Assembly: GCA_947646015.1 (NCBI GenBank) | Contig: CANSEY010000011.1 | Location: 41,455 to 105,454 of the forward strand | Direction: 5' to 3' | Source of the DNA: an uncultured Bacteroides sp. | Lineage (GTDB): Bacteria > Bacteroidota > Bacteroidia > Bacteroidales > Bacteroidaceae | Length of the DNA: 64,000 nt | Shown: positions 1-8,936 of the stretch, in pieces | How positions within the stretch are numbered: the stretch's first letter is position 1 | Layout of the letters: each line of letters begins with the position of its first letter | Program-made: the position numbers and the translations under genes | Notes under the pieces: generated by a model | The model's input: the letters and a program-made list of their open reading frames with translations, nothing else | Told to the model about the DNA's origin: nothing | Databases searched by the model: none

Positions 1-824
1 CCTGTACCGGCATCACGAGAGAAGCAAACTCCTGTTGCAGAAGTGTCACCCATATTACCGAATACCATAGCCTGTACGTTTACAGCTGTTCCCCATTCAT
101 CAGGTATACCTTCCATCTTACGATAAAGGATAGCACGTTCGTTCATCCATGAATCAAATACGGCACAGATAGCTCCCCAAAGTTGTTCGTAAGCACAAGT
201 CGGGAAATCTTTTCCGGTCTGTTCTTTCACAGCGGCCTTGAACTTCTTCACAAGCTCTTGCAGGTCTGCTACTTCCAGTTCGTTATCAAGCTTTACTCCT
301 TTTGATTCTTTTACTTCTTCAATGATTGCTTCGAACGGATCGATATCTTCCTTGTTCGTCGGCTTCATGCCCAGAACAACGTCACCGTACATCTGTACAA
401 AACGACGATAAGAGTCCCATGCAAAACGGGCATTACCAGTCTTGCGGATGATACCTTCCACCACCTCGTCATTCAGACCCAGATTCAGAATAGTATCCAT
501 CATACCCGGCATAGACGCACGGGCACCTGAACGTACAGAAACCAACAATGGATTTTCGATATCACCGAATTTAGATTTCATCAATTCTTCTACACGGGCA
601 ATGGCCTTTACTACTTCATCTTTCAGCAACTCAACCACTTTATCACGTCCCAACGTATTATACTCCGTGCAAACTTCTGTAGTTATTGTAAATCCGGGAG
701 GAACGGGAATTCCAATTAAATTCATCTCGGCAAGATTGGCACCTTTACCACCTAACAAATTCTTCATGTCGGCCTTTCCTTCTGCCTGACCATTTCCAAA
801 GGTATAAACTCTTTTTTTATCCAT
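1..824 (-). CDS. ppdK: Pyruvate, phosphate dikinase, N-terminal part (cut by window edge)
   Basis: The reverse strand reads open from an ATG at 824 to the window edge, giving about 274 residues of a protein that is normally about 900. The translation starts [10 protein letters not shown], continues with the [10 protein letters not shown] nucleotide-binding stretch and has the [16 protein letters not shown] block typical of the ATP-grasp domain of PPDK. The enzyme interconverts pyruvate, ATP and phosphate with phosphoenolpyruvate, AMP and pyrophosphate in the cytoplasm. The phosphohistidine and PEP-binding domains lie outside the window. A TAnnTTTG promoter element sits about 42 bases upstream of the start, and the gene is divergent from rlmD. 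Confidence 0.94.
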   Translation of the reverse strand, partial: MDKKRVYTFGNGQAEGKADMKNLLGGKGANLAEMNLIGIPVPPGFTITTEVCTEYNTLGRDKVVELLKDEVVKAIARVEELMKSKFGDIENPLLVSVRSGARASMPGMMDTILNLGLNDEVVEGIIRKTGNARFAWDSYRRFVQMYGDVVLGMKPTNKEDIDPFEAIIEEVKESKGVKLDNELEVADLQELVKKFKAAVKEQTGKDFPTCAYEQLWGAICAVFDSWMNERAILYRKMEGIPDEWGTAVNVQAMVFGNMGDTSATGVCFSRDAGT

Positions 825-865
825 AATATTGTGTTTAAAGTTACATTATGATTTTTTTCTGTTCG

Positions 866-873
866 CAAATCTA
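866..873 (-). promoter_or_regulatory. -7 promoter element of ppdK
   Basis: On the reverse strand this reads TAGATTTG, a full match to the Bacteroides -7 consensus TAnnTTTG, 42 bases before the ppdK ATG. I did not find a convincing -33 TTTG at the usual distance. Confidence 0.6.
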
Positions 874-988
874 AGTATATTTCGCAAACCAGAAAACTTT
901 TTGAGAAAAAACTTTCTATTAAAATGCAATTTCGACATTACAATCTGGAATATTTTCATAGACACGAAAGTTTTCCAAAAAAAATACC

Positions 989-996
989 TACTTTTG
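989..996 (+). promoter_or_regulatory. -7 promoter element of rlmD
   Basis: TACTTTTG matches TAnnTTTG and lies 28 bases before the GTG start of the rRNA methyltransferase. It forms a divergent pair with the ppdK promoter. Confidence 0.6.
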
Positions 997-1023
997 CATC
1001 ATAATTATTAGATTGGTGTAAAA

Positions 1024-2442
1024 GTGGCAAGAAAGAGAAAAGAACTTCCCCTGCTGGAGAAGGTAACAATAACGGATGTGGCTGCCGAAGGAAAAGCCAT
1101 CGCAAAAGTAAACGACCTGGTGATTTTTGTTCCTTATGTAGTGCCAGGTGATGTTGTAGACCTGCAGATCAAGCGCAAAAAGAACAAATACGCCGAAGCC
1201 GAAGCTGTGAAATTCCACGAGCTGTCGCCCGTACGTGCCGTTCCTTTCTGCCAACACTACGGCGTATGCGGCGGTTGTAAATGGCAGGTACTCCCCTATT
1301 CGGAACAAATCAGGTATAAGCAGAAACAAGTAGAAGACAATCTGAGACGCATCGGAAAGATCGAACTTCCGGAAATTTCACCGATTCTGGGTTCTGCCAA
1401 AACAGAGTTCTACCGGAATAAACTGGAGTTCACTTTTTCGAACAAACGCTGGCTCACGAACGATGAAGTTCGGCAGGATGTGAAGTATGATCAGATGAAT
1501 GCTGTAGGTTTTCATATTCCCGGAGCTTTCGACAAAGTGCTGGCTATTGAAAAATGCTGGTTACAGGACGACATCTCCAATCGTATTCGTAATGCTGTAC
1601 GCGATTATGCTTACGAGCATGATTACTCCTTCATCAATCTGCGTACTCAGGAAGGTATGTTACGGAATATGATTATCCGCACTTCATCAACAGGAGAGCT
1701 GATGGTCATTGTCATCTGCAAGATTACAGAAGACCATGAAATGGAACTATTCAAGCAACTGCTGCAGTTCATTGCCGATTCATTCCCCGAAATCACTTCT
1801 CTCCTATACATTATTAATAATAAGTGCAACGATACGATCAATGATCTGGATGTACATGTATTCAAGGGAAAAGACCATATGTTTGAAGAAATGGAAGGAC
1901 TGCGTTTCAAAGTCGGTCCGAAATCATTCTATCAGACCAATTCCGAACAGGCATACAATTTATATAAGATAGCCCGCGAATTTGCCGGGCTGACCGGAAA
2001 GGAACTGGTATACGACCTATATACCGGAACGGGAACCATTGCCAATTTTGTATCCCGCCAGGCTCGTCAGGTGATTGGTATCGAGTATGTACCGGAAGCT
2101 ATCGAAGACGCAAAGGTAAATGCCGAGATTAATGAGATTAAGAATGCCTTGTTCTATGCCGGAGATATGAAAGATATGCTGACTCAGGAATTTATCAATC
2201 AGCATGGACGTCCGGATGTGATTATCACCGACCCTCCACGTGCAGGTATGCATCAGGATGTGGTTGATGTTATTCTGTTTGCCGAACCGAAGCGGATTGT
2301 GTATGTAAGCTGCAACCCGGCTACGCAGGCACGCGACTTACAACTGCTTGACGGCAAATATAAAGTGAAAGCTGTGCAACCTGTAGATATGTTCCCGCAT
2401 ACGCATCATGTGGAAAATGTAGTGTTGCTGGAGCTTCGATAA
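1024..2442 (+). CDS. rlmD: 23S rRNA (uracil-5-)-methyltransferase, RlmD/TrmA family
   Basis: 472 residues. An N-terminal TRAM domain (about residues 10-65) is followed by the iron-sulfur cysteines in FCQHYGVCGGCKW, with a fourth at EKCWLQ. The C-terminal SAM-dependent methyltransferase domain has YDLYTGTGTIANF, the DPPRAG motif and the catalytic cysteine in YVSCNPATQARDL. The enzyme transfers a methyl group from SAM to C5 of a uridine in rRNA. Bacteroides copies are often simply called rumA, so the exact target base is inferred. The start is GTG at 1024, because an in-frame stop (TAG at 1009) lies just upstream and no ATG intervenes. It precedes a pseudouridine synthase, so the two form an RNA-modification pair. 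Confidence 0.93.
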   Translation: MARKRKELPLLEKVTITDVAAEGKAIAKVNDLVIFVPYVVPGDVVDLQIKRKKNKYAEAEAVKFHELSPVRAVPFCQHYGVCGGCKWQVLPYSEQIRYKQKQVEDNLRRIGKIELPEISPILGSAKTEFYRNKLEFTFSNKRWLTNDEVRQDVKYDQMNAVGFHIPGAFDKVLAIEKCWLQDDISNRIRNAVRDYAYEHDYSFINLRTQEGMLRNMIIRTSSTGELMVIVICKITEDHEMELFKQLLQFIADSFPEITSLLYIINNKCNDTINDLDVHVFKGKDHMFEEMEGLRFKVGPKSFYQTNSEQAYNLYKIAREFAGLTGKELVYDLYTGTGTIANFVSRQARQVIGIEYVPEAIEDAKVNAEINEIKNALFYAGDMKDMLTQEFINQHGRPDVIITDPPRAGMHQDVVDVILFAEPKRIVYVSCNPATQARDLQLLDGKYKVKAVQPVDMFPHTHHVENVVLLELR

Positions 2443-2477
2443 TACGTTAGTTGAATTGTTCGCAAAAGAAAAAAGAA

Positions 2478-3398
2478 ATGGAAAAAAGACCGAGAAGAAC
2501 TCCTGCAGAAAAAGCACGTGCCCAATATACGAACTATGCAGTCAAAGAGCCCATGGAACTAATGGAGTTTCTGGCTGCCAAAATGCCGGACGCAAGCCGC
2601 ACGAAACTGAAGTCATTACTGAGCAAACGGGTGGTATTGGTAGATAACGTAATCACCACTCAGTTCAACTTCCCGCTGCAACCCGGAATGAAAGTACAAA
2701 TCAGCAAGGAAAAAGGAAAGAAGGAATTTCATAACAGACTGCTGAAAATTGTATATGAGGACGCTTATATCATTGTAGTGGAAAAAATGCAAGGACTCTT
2801 ATCTGTCAATACCGAGCGACAAAAAGAGCGCACCGCTTATACGATTCTGAATGAATATGTACAGCGCTCGGGCAGACAGCACCGTGTGTTTATCGTACAT
2901 CGTCTGGACAGGGATACATCAGGATTAATGATGTTCGCAAAAGACGAAAAAACACAACGGACATTACGTGACAACTGGCATGAAATAGTGACTGACCGCC
3001 GTTATGTAGCTGTTGTTGAGGGAACAATGGAGAAGGATTATGACACTGTGGTTTCCTGGCTGACGGATAAAACTCTTTATGTAAGTTCCAGCGATTACGA
3101 TGATGGTGGTTCAAAATCCATCACACACTACAAGACAATCAAACGTGCTAACGGTTATTCACTGTTAGAACTTGATCTGGAAACAGGACGTAAGAATCAG
3201 ATTCGTGTACATATGCAGGATTTAGGACATCCTATTATAGGTGACGGAAGATATGGAGGCGAAGAATCGCTTAACCCGATCGGAAGACTGGCACTCCACG
3301 CCTTCAAACTTTGTTTCTATCATCCGGTGACGGGAGATTTAATGGAGTTTGAGACACCTTATCCGGGAGAGTTTAAGAAGTTGTTCCTGAAGAAATAA
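2478..3398 (+). CDS. RluA-family pseudouridine synthase with S4 domain
   Basis: 306 residues from the ATG at 2478. A TTG 27 bases upstream is also possible but less likely. An S4-like RNA-binding region (about residues 25-75, TKLKSLLSKRVVLVDN) precedes the synthase domain, which has the catalytic motif HRLDRDTSGLMMFAKD and the late GRKNQIRVHM stretch of the RluA family. It isomerises uridine to pseudouridine in rRNA or tRNA. Which of the RluA, RluC or RluD specificities applies cannot be told from sequence alone. It follows rlmD by 35 bases, so co-transcription is likely, and a long-loop hairpin follows its stop. Confidence 0.9.
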   Translation: MEKRPRRTPAEKARAQYTNYAVKEPMELMEFLAAKMPDASRTKLKSLLSKRVVLVDNVITTQFNFPLQPGMKVQISKEKGKKEFHNRLLKIVYEDAYIIVVEKMQGLLSVNTERQKERTAYTILNEYVQRSGRQHRVFIVHRLDRDTSGLMMFAKDEKTQRTLRDNWHEIVTDRRYVAVVEGTMEKDYDTVVSWLTDKTLYVSSSDYDDGGSKSITHYKTIKRANGYSLLELDLETGRKNQIRVHMQDLGHPIIGDGRYGGEESLNPIGRLALHAFKLCFYHPVTGDLMEFETPYPGEFKKLFLKK

Positions 3399-3409
3399 AA
3401 TAATAAAAA

Positions 3410-3466
3410 TTCCCCTTATTTGCTGACAACTCTGTACATAGATTAGCCTTCAATAAGGGGAACTTT
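3410..3466 (+). terminator. Hairpin terminator after the rlmD-pseudouridine synthase pair
   Basis: TTCCCCTTATT at 3410 pairs perfectly with AATAAGGGGAA at 3452-3462, followed by CTTTTAT. The loop is long (31 bases). It lies between convergent genes. Confidence 0.6.
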
Positions 3467-3517
3467 TATAAAAAATCGATATTTTTTCCAATTCCACAAT
3501 TCTTTTTTAGATCTTCA

Positions 3518-3919
3518 CTAATTACTCATTTCTAAAGTAACGGTTCCTTGATTTATATTATTTGAATACAAACGCCCTGTAAGATATCGGCCTTCAACAT
3601 AAACATCTGCTAATATTAATAAAGGATAGCCATTACCATAATCCAAGAATAAATCTCCATCTTCAATCCACCAGCGGACATCTAAAACAGCAGCTACTCT
3701 ATCCCAATCATAATACCATTGTTCATCTACACCAAAACCATTACTCTTAAAGGTTATTCCACTTTCCACCGGACTATTATCTACCCAAAATCCTAAATCA
3801 CCAACCCATGTACGCCCTACTATGTGATCAAATATAGTTTCATCATCTTCGCACGAAGTAAAGCCGACCAATAAAGTCAGCAACATGAGAACACCTACGT
3901 ATTTTTTCAAATTCTTCAT
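3518..3919 (-). CDS. Small lipoprotein of unknown function
   Basis: 133 residues. The start MKNLKKYVGVLMLLTLLVG is a signal peptide leading to GFTSCEDDE. The cysteine at residue 23 sits in a lipobox and the acidic residues after it fit export to the outer membrane in Bacteroides. The rest is rich in Trp, Tyr, Gly and Asp (GRTWVGDLGFWVDN, GNGYPLLILADVYVEGRYLTG), suggesting a small beta-rich, possibly lipocalin-like fold. I cannot assign a function. It is a single gene with its own promoter, divergent from the radical SAM gene. Confidence 0.8.
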   Translation of the reverse strand: MKNLKKYVGVLMLLTLLVGFTSCEDDETIFDHIVGRTWVGDLGFWVDNSPVESGITFKSNGFGVDEQWYYDWDRVAAVLDVRWWIEDGDLFLDYGNGYPLLILADVYVEGRYLTGRLYSNNINQGTVTLEMSN

Positions 3920-3948
3920 AATTTTCTAGTTTATTGCGTTTATTATTG

Positions 3949-3956
3949 CAAAATTA
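3949..3956 (-). promoter_or_regulatory. -7 promoter element of the lipoprotein gene
   Basis: Reverse strand TAATTTTG matches TAnnTTTG, 30 bases upstream of the lipoprotein ATG. Confidence 0.55.
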
Positions 3957-3998
3957 GCGTTTTTATTTTACTATATGCCTTAAGATGCAAGTTTTTTG

Positions 3999-4006
3999 TA
4001 CCTTTG
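3999..4006 (+). promoter_or_regulatory. -7 promoter element of the radical SAM gene
   Basis: TACCTTTG matches TAnnTTTG, 25 bases before the ATG at 4031. It is only 42 bases from the divergent lipoprotein -7 element, so the two promoters are back to back. Confidence 0.6.
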
Positions 4007-4030
4007 TCCCACTAATAGTAAAATTTACAC

Positions 4031-5674
4031 ATGAAACTTCTTTGGCTTGATTTAAATAGCTCCTATGCGCACTCATCGCTGGCATTGCCTGCATTACATG
4101 CTCAAATAGCAGATGACACTACCATTGAGTGGTGTACAGTATCGGCAACCATCAACGAAAATATCGGAATGGTAGTCAACCAAATCTATCACCATCAACC
4201 GGATATTATTGCTGCTACCAACTGGCTATTTAATCACGAGCAACTGTTGCATATCGTTTCACGTGCTAAAGCTTTGCTACCTCATTGCTGCATCGTACTC
4301 GGCGGTCCGGAGTTTTTAGGAAATAACGAAGCCTTCTTAAGAAAGAACAAATTTGTCAACGGAGTGTTTCGGGGAGAAGGAGAAGAAGTATTCCCAATTT
4401 GGTTAAAAGTATGGAATCACCCTGTAAATGAGTGGAATCAGATATCCGGATTATGTTATCTGGACGAATCAGACCAATATCAAGACAACGGTATTGCCCG
4501 TGTCATGAACTTCTCTCAGCTCGTCTCACCGGAGAAAAGTCGTTTTTTTAATTGGAGCAAGCCTTTCGTACAACTGGAAACTACCCGAGGATGCTTCAAC
4601 ACATGCGCTTTCTGCGTCAGCGGAGGTGAGAAACCGGTTCGCACCATTTCATTGGAGGCAATCCGCGAACGACTGAATGTTATCCATCAGCATGGCATCA
4701 AAAATGTGCGTGTACTCGACCGCACTTTCAACTATAATAATAAGCGAGCCAAAGAACTTCTTCACCTCTTCCGTGAATATGCCCCGGACATCTGTTTCCA
4801 TTTGGAAATTCACCCGGCACTTCTCTCCGAAGAATTGAAAGAAGAACTCGCTATTTTACCTAATGGTTTGCTACACCTCGAAGCAGGTATTCAAAGCCTT
4901 CGTGAACCCGTATTAGAGAAAAGCCGACGTATCGGAAAATTATCTGATGCCCTTCAAGGTCTGAAATATCTTTGTTCCCTTAAGAACATGGAGACACATG
5001 CTGACTTAATAGCCGGTCTTCCTCTCTATCACCTATCCGAAATATTTGAAGACGTTCGTACACTTGCCGAATATGGTGCAGGGGAAATACAACTGGAATC
5101 ATTAAAATTACTTCCCGGCACGGAAATGCGAAGAAGGGCGGAAGAGTTAGGCATCCAATACTCTCCTCTCCCTCCCTACGAAGTTTTGCAGACTAAAGAA
5201 ATTTCCGTAGAAGAATTGCAAACCGCCCACTATCTGTCCCGTCTTTTAGACGGATTCTATAATACACCTACATGGCGAAGTCTGACTCGTACCCTCATTT
5301 TGGATAATCCGCATTTCCTGCATGAGTTACTTGACCATCTAATACAGACAGATGTCATCGACACTCCTTTGAGTCTAGAAAAAAGGGGACTTATCCTCTA
5401 TAATTTCTGCAAGAATCATTATCCCGATTACGTGACACAAGTCAGTATTGCATGGATAGAAGCCGGTATGTCGTTAAAAAAAATCCCCGCTGAAAAAGTA
5501 AAGACAAAACGCCAAGTTCCTCCCGATAATTGGGAAATTATATATGGTTCATATCGTGAGAACCTCCGGTTATGTTTTCTTCCTATTGACGAAGCAGGAC
5601 ATGGCTATTGGTTCGGATTTGAATCGGAGATTCAGAAGATAGAACCGGTATTTAAAGCAAAAAGATTATCTTAA
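4031..5674 (+). CDS. B12-binding domain radical SAM protein
   Basis: 547 residues. The N-terminal third (about 1-130) has the layout of a cobalamin-binding domain, including CIVLGGPEFLGN. The radical SAM domain carries the 4Fe-4S motif CFNTCAFC (about residue 190) preceded by QLETTRG. The C-terminal part resembles the extra domain of DUF4080-type proteins, where the annotation is from memory. Members are predicted to catalyse radical methylation or rearrangement using cobalamin and SAM, and the substrate is unknown. It stands alone, with its own promoter and no enzyme gene beside it that would name a pathway. Confidence 0.85.
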   Translation: MKLLWLDLNSSYAHSSLALPALHAQIADDTTIEWCTVSATINENIGMVVNQIYHHQPDIIAATNWLFNHEQLLHIVSRAKALLPHCCIVLGGPEFLGNNEAFLRKNKFVNGVFRGEGEEVFPIWLKVWNHPVNEWNQISGLCYLDESDQYQDNGIARVMNFSQLVSPEKSRFFNWSKPFVQLETTRGCFNTCAFCVSGGEKPVRTISLEAIRERLNVIHQHGIKNVRVLDRTFNYNNKRAKELLHLFREYAPDICFHLEIHPALLSEELKEELAILPNGLLHLEAGIQSLREPVLEKSRRIGKLSDALQGLKYLCSLKNMETHADLIAGLPLYHLSEIFEDVRTLAEYGAGEIQLESLKLLPGTEMRRRAEELGIQYSPLPPYEVLQTKEISVEELQTAHYLSRLLDGFYNTPTWRSLTRTLILDNPHFLHELLDHLIQTDVIDTPLSLEKRGLILYNFCKNHYPDYVTQVSIAWIEAGMSLKKIPAEKVKTKRQVPPDNWEIIYGSYRENLRLCFLPIDEAGHGYWFGFESEIQKIEPVFKAKRLS

Positions 5675-6030
5675 ATACAAAACATTAAAGAATGATAATA
5701 AGAACTATGAGTCCTGCAATGCTCAGAAAAAAAGTGGTTGTAATTATAACATCTATATTTTTCCACCTCATTTTTTCTCTCAATATCATTCAAGATTTAT
5801 GAAAGATGAACCAATCAAGAAACTAGAACTTATCACTCAATACATAAAAAAACAGCTATATAGGTTTTGTTTCCATAGGTGCGACTGGACACGATAAATG
5901 TGCTTAATACACCTATACAAAAAAAGAAAAGTATTCTTATATTATGTAAAATAGCTATTATTTATTCATTACATAAAGCAGCATTTTCACTTTTTCACCG
6001 TCCATAGAATAAACTATACTAGCACACTAT
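5675..6030. other. AT-rich gap with no convincing gene
   Basis: This 356-base stretch has no clear TAnnTTTG element. Two very short plus-strand frames overlap by ATGA: 5692-5897 holds a 36-residue hydrophobic frame (start MIIRTMSPAML) followed by a 32-residue basic frame (start MKDEPIKKLEL). They could be a decayed gene or chance. The right end carries an inverted repeat that covers the next start codon. Confidence 0.4.
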
Positions 6031-6037
6031 ATGGACG
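5999..6037. promoter_or_regulatory. Inverted repeat covering the start codon at 6031
   Basis: CGTCCATA at 5999-6006 pairs perfectly with TATGGACG at 6030-6037, with 23 bases between. The right arm includes the ATG, so a stem would hide the start of the exported-protein gene. It may be control of translation or chance. Confidence 0.35.
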
Positions 6038-6657
6038 CTTATAAATATCAGTTAGGTACTCTTTGTCTATTATTACTCCCCTTATCCGTAGCAGGACAAG
6101 AGTGGAGCAAACAAGATTCATTGAGGCTACAGCAAACATTAAATTCTGAGCAAGAAATCAGAATCAATAAGGTATTCGTAAAGAAGACAGAACAAAACAT
6201 GTTATATCATACAAAACCCTTTGTTGACTTTGATCCAACATTACCGATTCTTAAATCAACAATCATATCTCCGAAATTACCTTTTCATACTCATAACATC
6301 TTTCGACAGACCAATTCTACTTTCTTACCCACTTATTCACGGCTCAAAATAAACAAAAATATCACTCTGCATAGTAAAAGTAACTTTAGTGAAAGTTCAA
6401 ACCACTTTCATATCCAAACTCAAATGGATTATAAGCTCTCTAAAAAATGGTTTCTTAGCATATATGGTAAACAAAATCTGGACACCCGAAGATATCGTGG
6501 ACTTTCCTCTGAAGCAATACCAACCACACTAGGCAGCGACATTGTTTTAAAAGTAGGTAAAGGCTGGAAATTGAAAACCGGCGTACAATATCAATACAAC
6601 ACCATACAAAAAAGATGGGAATGGGTGCCTCAGATCTGTATTTCTTATGAATGGTAA
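6031..6657 (+). CDS. Exported protein of unknown function (possibly DUF4858-like)
   Basis: 208 residues. A hydrophobic N-terminus (LGTLCLLLLPLSVAGQ) looks like a signal peptide cleaved after AGQ. The mature start EWSKQDSLRLQ and the tail of aromatic, alternating strands (WFLSIYGKQNLDTRRY, WKLKTGVQYQYN) suggest a small beta-rich envelope protein. I associate this pattern with DUF4858 proteins of Bacteroides, but only from memory. An 8-bp inverted repeat (5999-6006 with 6030-6037) includes the ATG. A different start would be needed if translation is not controlled there. The next gene has its own promoter, so this one is probably monocistronic. Confidence 0.65.
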   Translation: MDAYKYQLGTLCLLLLPLSVAGQEWSKQDSLRLQQTLNSEQEIRINKVFVKKTEQNMLYHTKPFVDFDPTLPILKSTIISPKLPFHTHNIFRQTNSTFLPTYSRLKINKNITLHSKSNFSESSNHFHIQTQMDYKLSKKWFLSIYGKQNLDTRRYRGLSSEAIPTTLGSDIVLKVGKGWKLKTGVQYQYNTIQKRWEWVPQICISYEW

Positions 6658-6702
6658 AAAAGGAATCACATGATAAACGATTTCATTTTCCATTTATTCT
6701 CG

Positions 6703-6710
6703 TACCTTTG
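6703..6710 (+). promoter_or_regulatory. -7 promoter element of map
   Basis: TACCTTTG matches TAnnTTTG. Transcription from here would begin near 6717, which excludes an upstream in-frame ATG at 6670 and supports the map start at 6739. Confidence 0.65.
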
Positions 6711-6738
6711 TAGTACGATTAAAAAACATCCTATAATA

Positions 6739-7593
6739 ATGAAGAACTTTATCAAGGGATTCCGGTTTACTCCCTCCAATTACCCGGCTGAAGTAGAAGC
6801 GAAAATACAGAAATACAGAAAACAAGGTTACAAACTCCCACCGCGCAAAGTACTGCGTACTCCCGAACAACTGGAAGGAATCCGTGAGAGTGCCAAAATC
6901 AATACTGCCCTGTTGGATTATATTTCGGAGAATATCCGTGAAGGAATGTCGACTGAAGAAATCGATGTCATGGTATATGACTTCACCACAAAGCACGGTG
7001 CCATCCCTGCTCCTCTCAACTACGAAGGATTTCCTAAAAGCGTCTGCACCAGTATCAATGATGTGGTATGCCACGGTATTCCCAGCAAAACAGAAATACT
7101 GCAAAGCGGAGATATCATCAATGTAGATGTTTCTACCATTTACAAAGGATATTTCTCCGACGCATCCCGTATGTTTATGATCGGTGACGTAAGTCCCGAA
7201 ATGCGCAAACTGGTTCAAGTGACTAAAGAGTGTATGGAAATAGGTATAGCCGCCGCACAGCCTTGGAAACAATTAGGAGATGTAGGCGCCGCTATTCAGG
7301 AACACGCAGAAAAGAACGGATTCAACGTGGTACGCGATCTTTGCGGGCATGGTGTAGGAATGCAGTTTCATGAAGCACCGGATGTGGAACATTTCGGACG
7401 CCGGGGAACAGGAATGATGATCGTTCCGGGCATGACCTTCACCATTGAACCGATGATAAATATGGGTACTTATGAAGTATTTGTTGACGAAGCTGACGGA
7501 TGGACGGTATGCACGGATGACGGACTGCCTTCTGCCCAATGGGAGAATATGATTCTGATTACTGAAACCGGAAACGAAATTCTGACTTATTGA
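6739..7593 (+). CDS. map: Type I methionine aminopeptidase
   Basis: 284 residues. It removes the initiator methionine from new proteins in the cytoplasm. The pita-bread fold ligands are visible: NVDVSTIYKGYFSDASR supplies the two aspartates, CGHGVGMQFHEAPD the histidine, FTIEPM a glutamate and QWENMILITE the last glutamate. About 40 residues precede the peptidase fold (MKNFIKGFRFTPSNYP...), a short N-terminal extension. The ATG at 6739 is chosen over one 69 bases upstream because the promoter element lies between them. The stop overlaps the next ATG by one base (TGATG), so map and rmuC are probably translationally coupled. Confidence 0.93.
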   Translation: MKNFIKGFRFTPSNYPAEVEAKIQKYRKQGYKLPPRKVLRTPEQLEGIRESAKINTALLDYISENIREGMSTEEIDVMVYDFTTKHGAIPAPLNYEGFPKSVCTSINDVVCHGIPSKTEILQSGDIINVDVSTIYKGYFSDASRMFMIGDVSPEMRKLVQVTKECMEIGIAAAQPWKQLGDVGAAIQEHAEKNGFNVVRDLCGHGVGMQFHEAPDVEHFGRRGTGMMIVPGMTFTIEPMINMGTYEVFVDEADGWTVCTDDGLPSAQWENMILITETGNEILTY

Positions 7594-8822
7594 TGGAACT
7601 GATTCTACTTATTGTTATTGCCGCATTAGCAGTAATCTCGATTGTACTATCACTGGCAAAAGGAAATAATCATGCGCAAGCGGAACAATTACAGGCAGCC
7701 TTGCGCCAGCAAATGCAAGAGAACCGCGAAGAACTAAACCGCAGTATCCGGGAACTTCGCATGGAAATGACCCAAACGCTGAATCAGAATATGCAACAAT
7801 TGCAAGACGTACTGCATAAGAACATGATGACAAACGGGGAACTGCAACGCCAAAAGTTCGACACAATGGCACGCCAGCAAGAGGTCTTGATAAAATCGAC
7901 TGAAAAGCGGCTGGATGATATGCGACTGATGGTGGAAGAAAAATTGCAGAAGACATTGAATGAACGCATTGGACAGTCCTTTGAAATCGTCCGCTCACAA
8001 CTGGAAAATGTACAGAAGGGACTGGGAGAAATGAAATCTCTCGCACAAGACGTCGGTGGACTGAAAAAAGTATTGAGTAACGTAAAAATGCGCGGTACAT
8101 TCGGTGAAGTTCAGTTAGGAGCATTGCTGGAACAGATGATGAGTCCGGAACAATATGACGCCAATGTGAAAACCAAGAAAAGCGGAACTGAATTTGTGGA
8201 ATTTGCCATTAAGTTACCGGGTAAGGATGATGCGAACAGCACTGTATACCTGCCTATCGATGCAAAATTCCCGAAAGATGTATATGAGCAATACTACGAC
8301 GCTTTCGAGGCAGGAGATACTGCATTGATGGAATCATCCGGCAAGCAGCTGGAAACAACCATCAAGAAAATGGCGAAAGATATTCACGATAAATATGTAG
8401 ACCCGCCTTTCACCACAGACTTTGCCATCATGTTCCTGCCTTTTGAAAGCATCTATGCAGAGGTGATCCGAAGAACAAGCTTGGTAGAGACGCTACAAAA
8501 AGAATATAAAATTGTAGTGACGGGACCAACTACCCTTGGTGCTATATTGAACAGTCTTCAGATGGGGTTCCGCACGCTGGCTATTCAAAAGCGTACCGGA
8601 GAAGTGTGGACAGTTTTGGGAGCAGTTAAAACTGAATTCAGCAAATTCGGAGGCCTACTCGAAAAGGTACAGAAGAACCTGCAAAGTGCCGGTGACCAAC
8701 TGGAAGAAGTGATGGGAAAAAGAACCCGCGCTATTGAACGGAAACTACGCCAAGTAGAACAATTGCCCCATGAGGAAAGTCAGAGAATTCTGCCGATAGC
8801 GGATGACGGGGATGATGAATAA
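7593..8822 (+). CDS. rmuC: DNA recombination protein RmuC
   Basis: 409 residues. A single N-terminal membrane segment (MELILLIVIAALAVISIVL) is followed by a long coiled coil (about residues 30-145, rich in Gln, Glu and Met). The conserved RmuC nuclease-like domain follows, with KMRGTFGEVQLGALLEQM, LPIDAKFPKDVYEQYYDA and VTGPTTLGAILNSLQMGF. RmuC lowers inversion and recombination at repeats in E. coli, and its C-terminal region belongs to the PD-(D/E)XK nuclease group. It is a neat partner of map only by position. It is convergent with blaR1, with a repeat array between them. Confidence 0.92.
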   Translation: MELILLIVIAALAVISIVLSLAKGNNHAQAEQLQAALRQQMQENREELNRSIRELRMEMTQTLNQNMQQLQDVLHKNMMTNGELQRQKFDTMARQQEVLIKSTEKRLDDMRLMVEEKLQKTLNERIGQSFEIVRSQLENVQKGLGEMKSLAQDVGGLKKVLSNVKMRGTFGEVQLGALLEQMMSPEQYDANVKTKKSGTEFVEFAIKLPGKDDANSTVYLPIDAKFPKDVYEQYYDAFEAGDTALMESSGKQLETTIKKMAKDIHDKYVDPPFTTDFAIMFLPFESIYAEVIRRTSLVETLQKEYKIVVTGPTTLGAILNSLQMGFRTLAIQKRTGEVWTVLGAVKTEFSKFGGLLEKVQKNLQSAGDQLEEVMGKRTRAIERKLRQVEQLPHEESQRILPIADDGDDE

Positions 8823-8846
8823 AACAAAAATTATAGACCTTTTAAG

Positions 8847-8925
8847 ATGGTGTCGCTATCCGGTTGGGATAGTGTCACTATGCTGATTGGATAGTGTCAC
8901 TATGCTGGCTATATAGTGACACTAT
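8847..8925. repeat. Four near-palindromes at an exact 22-bp period
   Basis: ATAGTGTCACTAT occurs at 8869-8881 and 8891-8903. A variant ATGGTGTCGCTAT is at 8847-8859, and the reverse-complement form ATAGTGACACTAT is at 8913-8925. Starts are exactly 22 bases apart, about two helical turns. Each 13-mer is palindromic except for its central base. The array lies in the 114-base interval between convergent rmuC and blaR1. Confidence 0.85.
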
Positions 8926-8936
8926 TTATAAACTAA

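Noticed and set aside
8847-8925. CRISPR array
   Set aside because: Units are 22 bases with no variable spacers of normal length, and no cas genes are near. It is a short tandem near-palindrome array.
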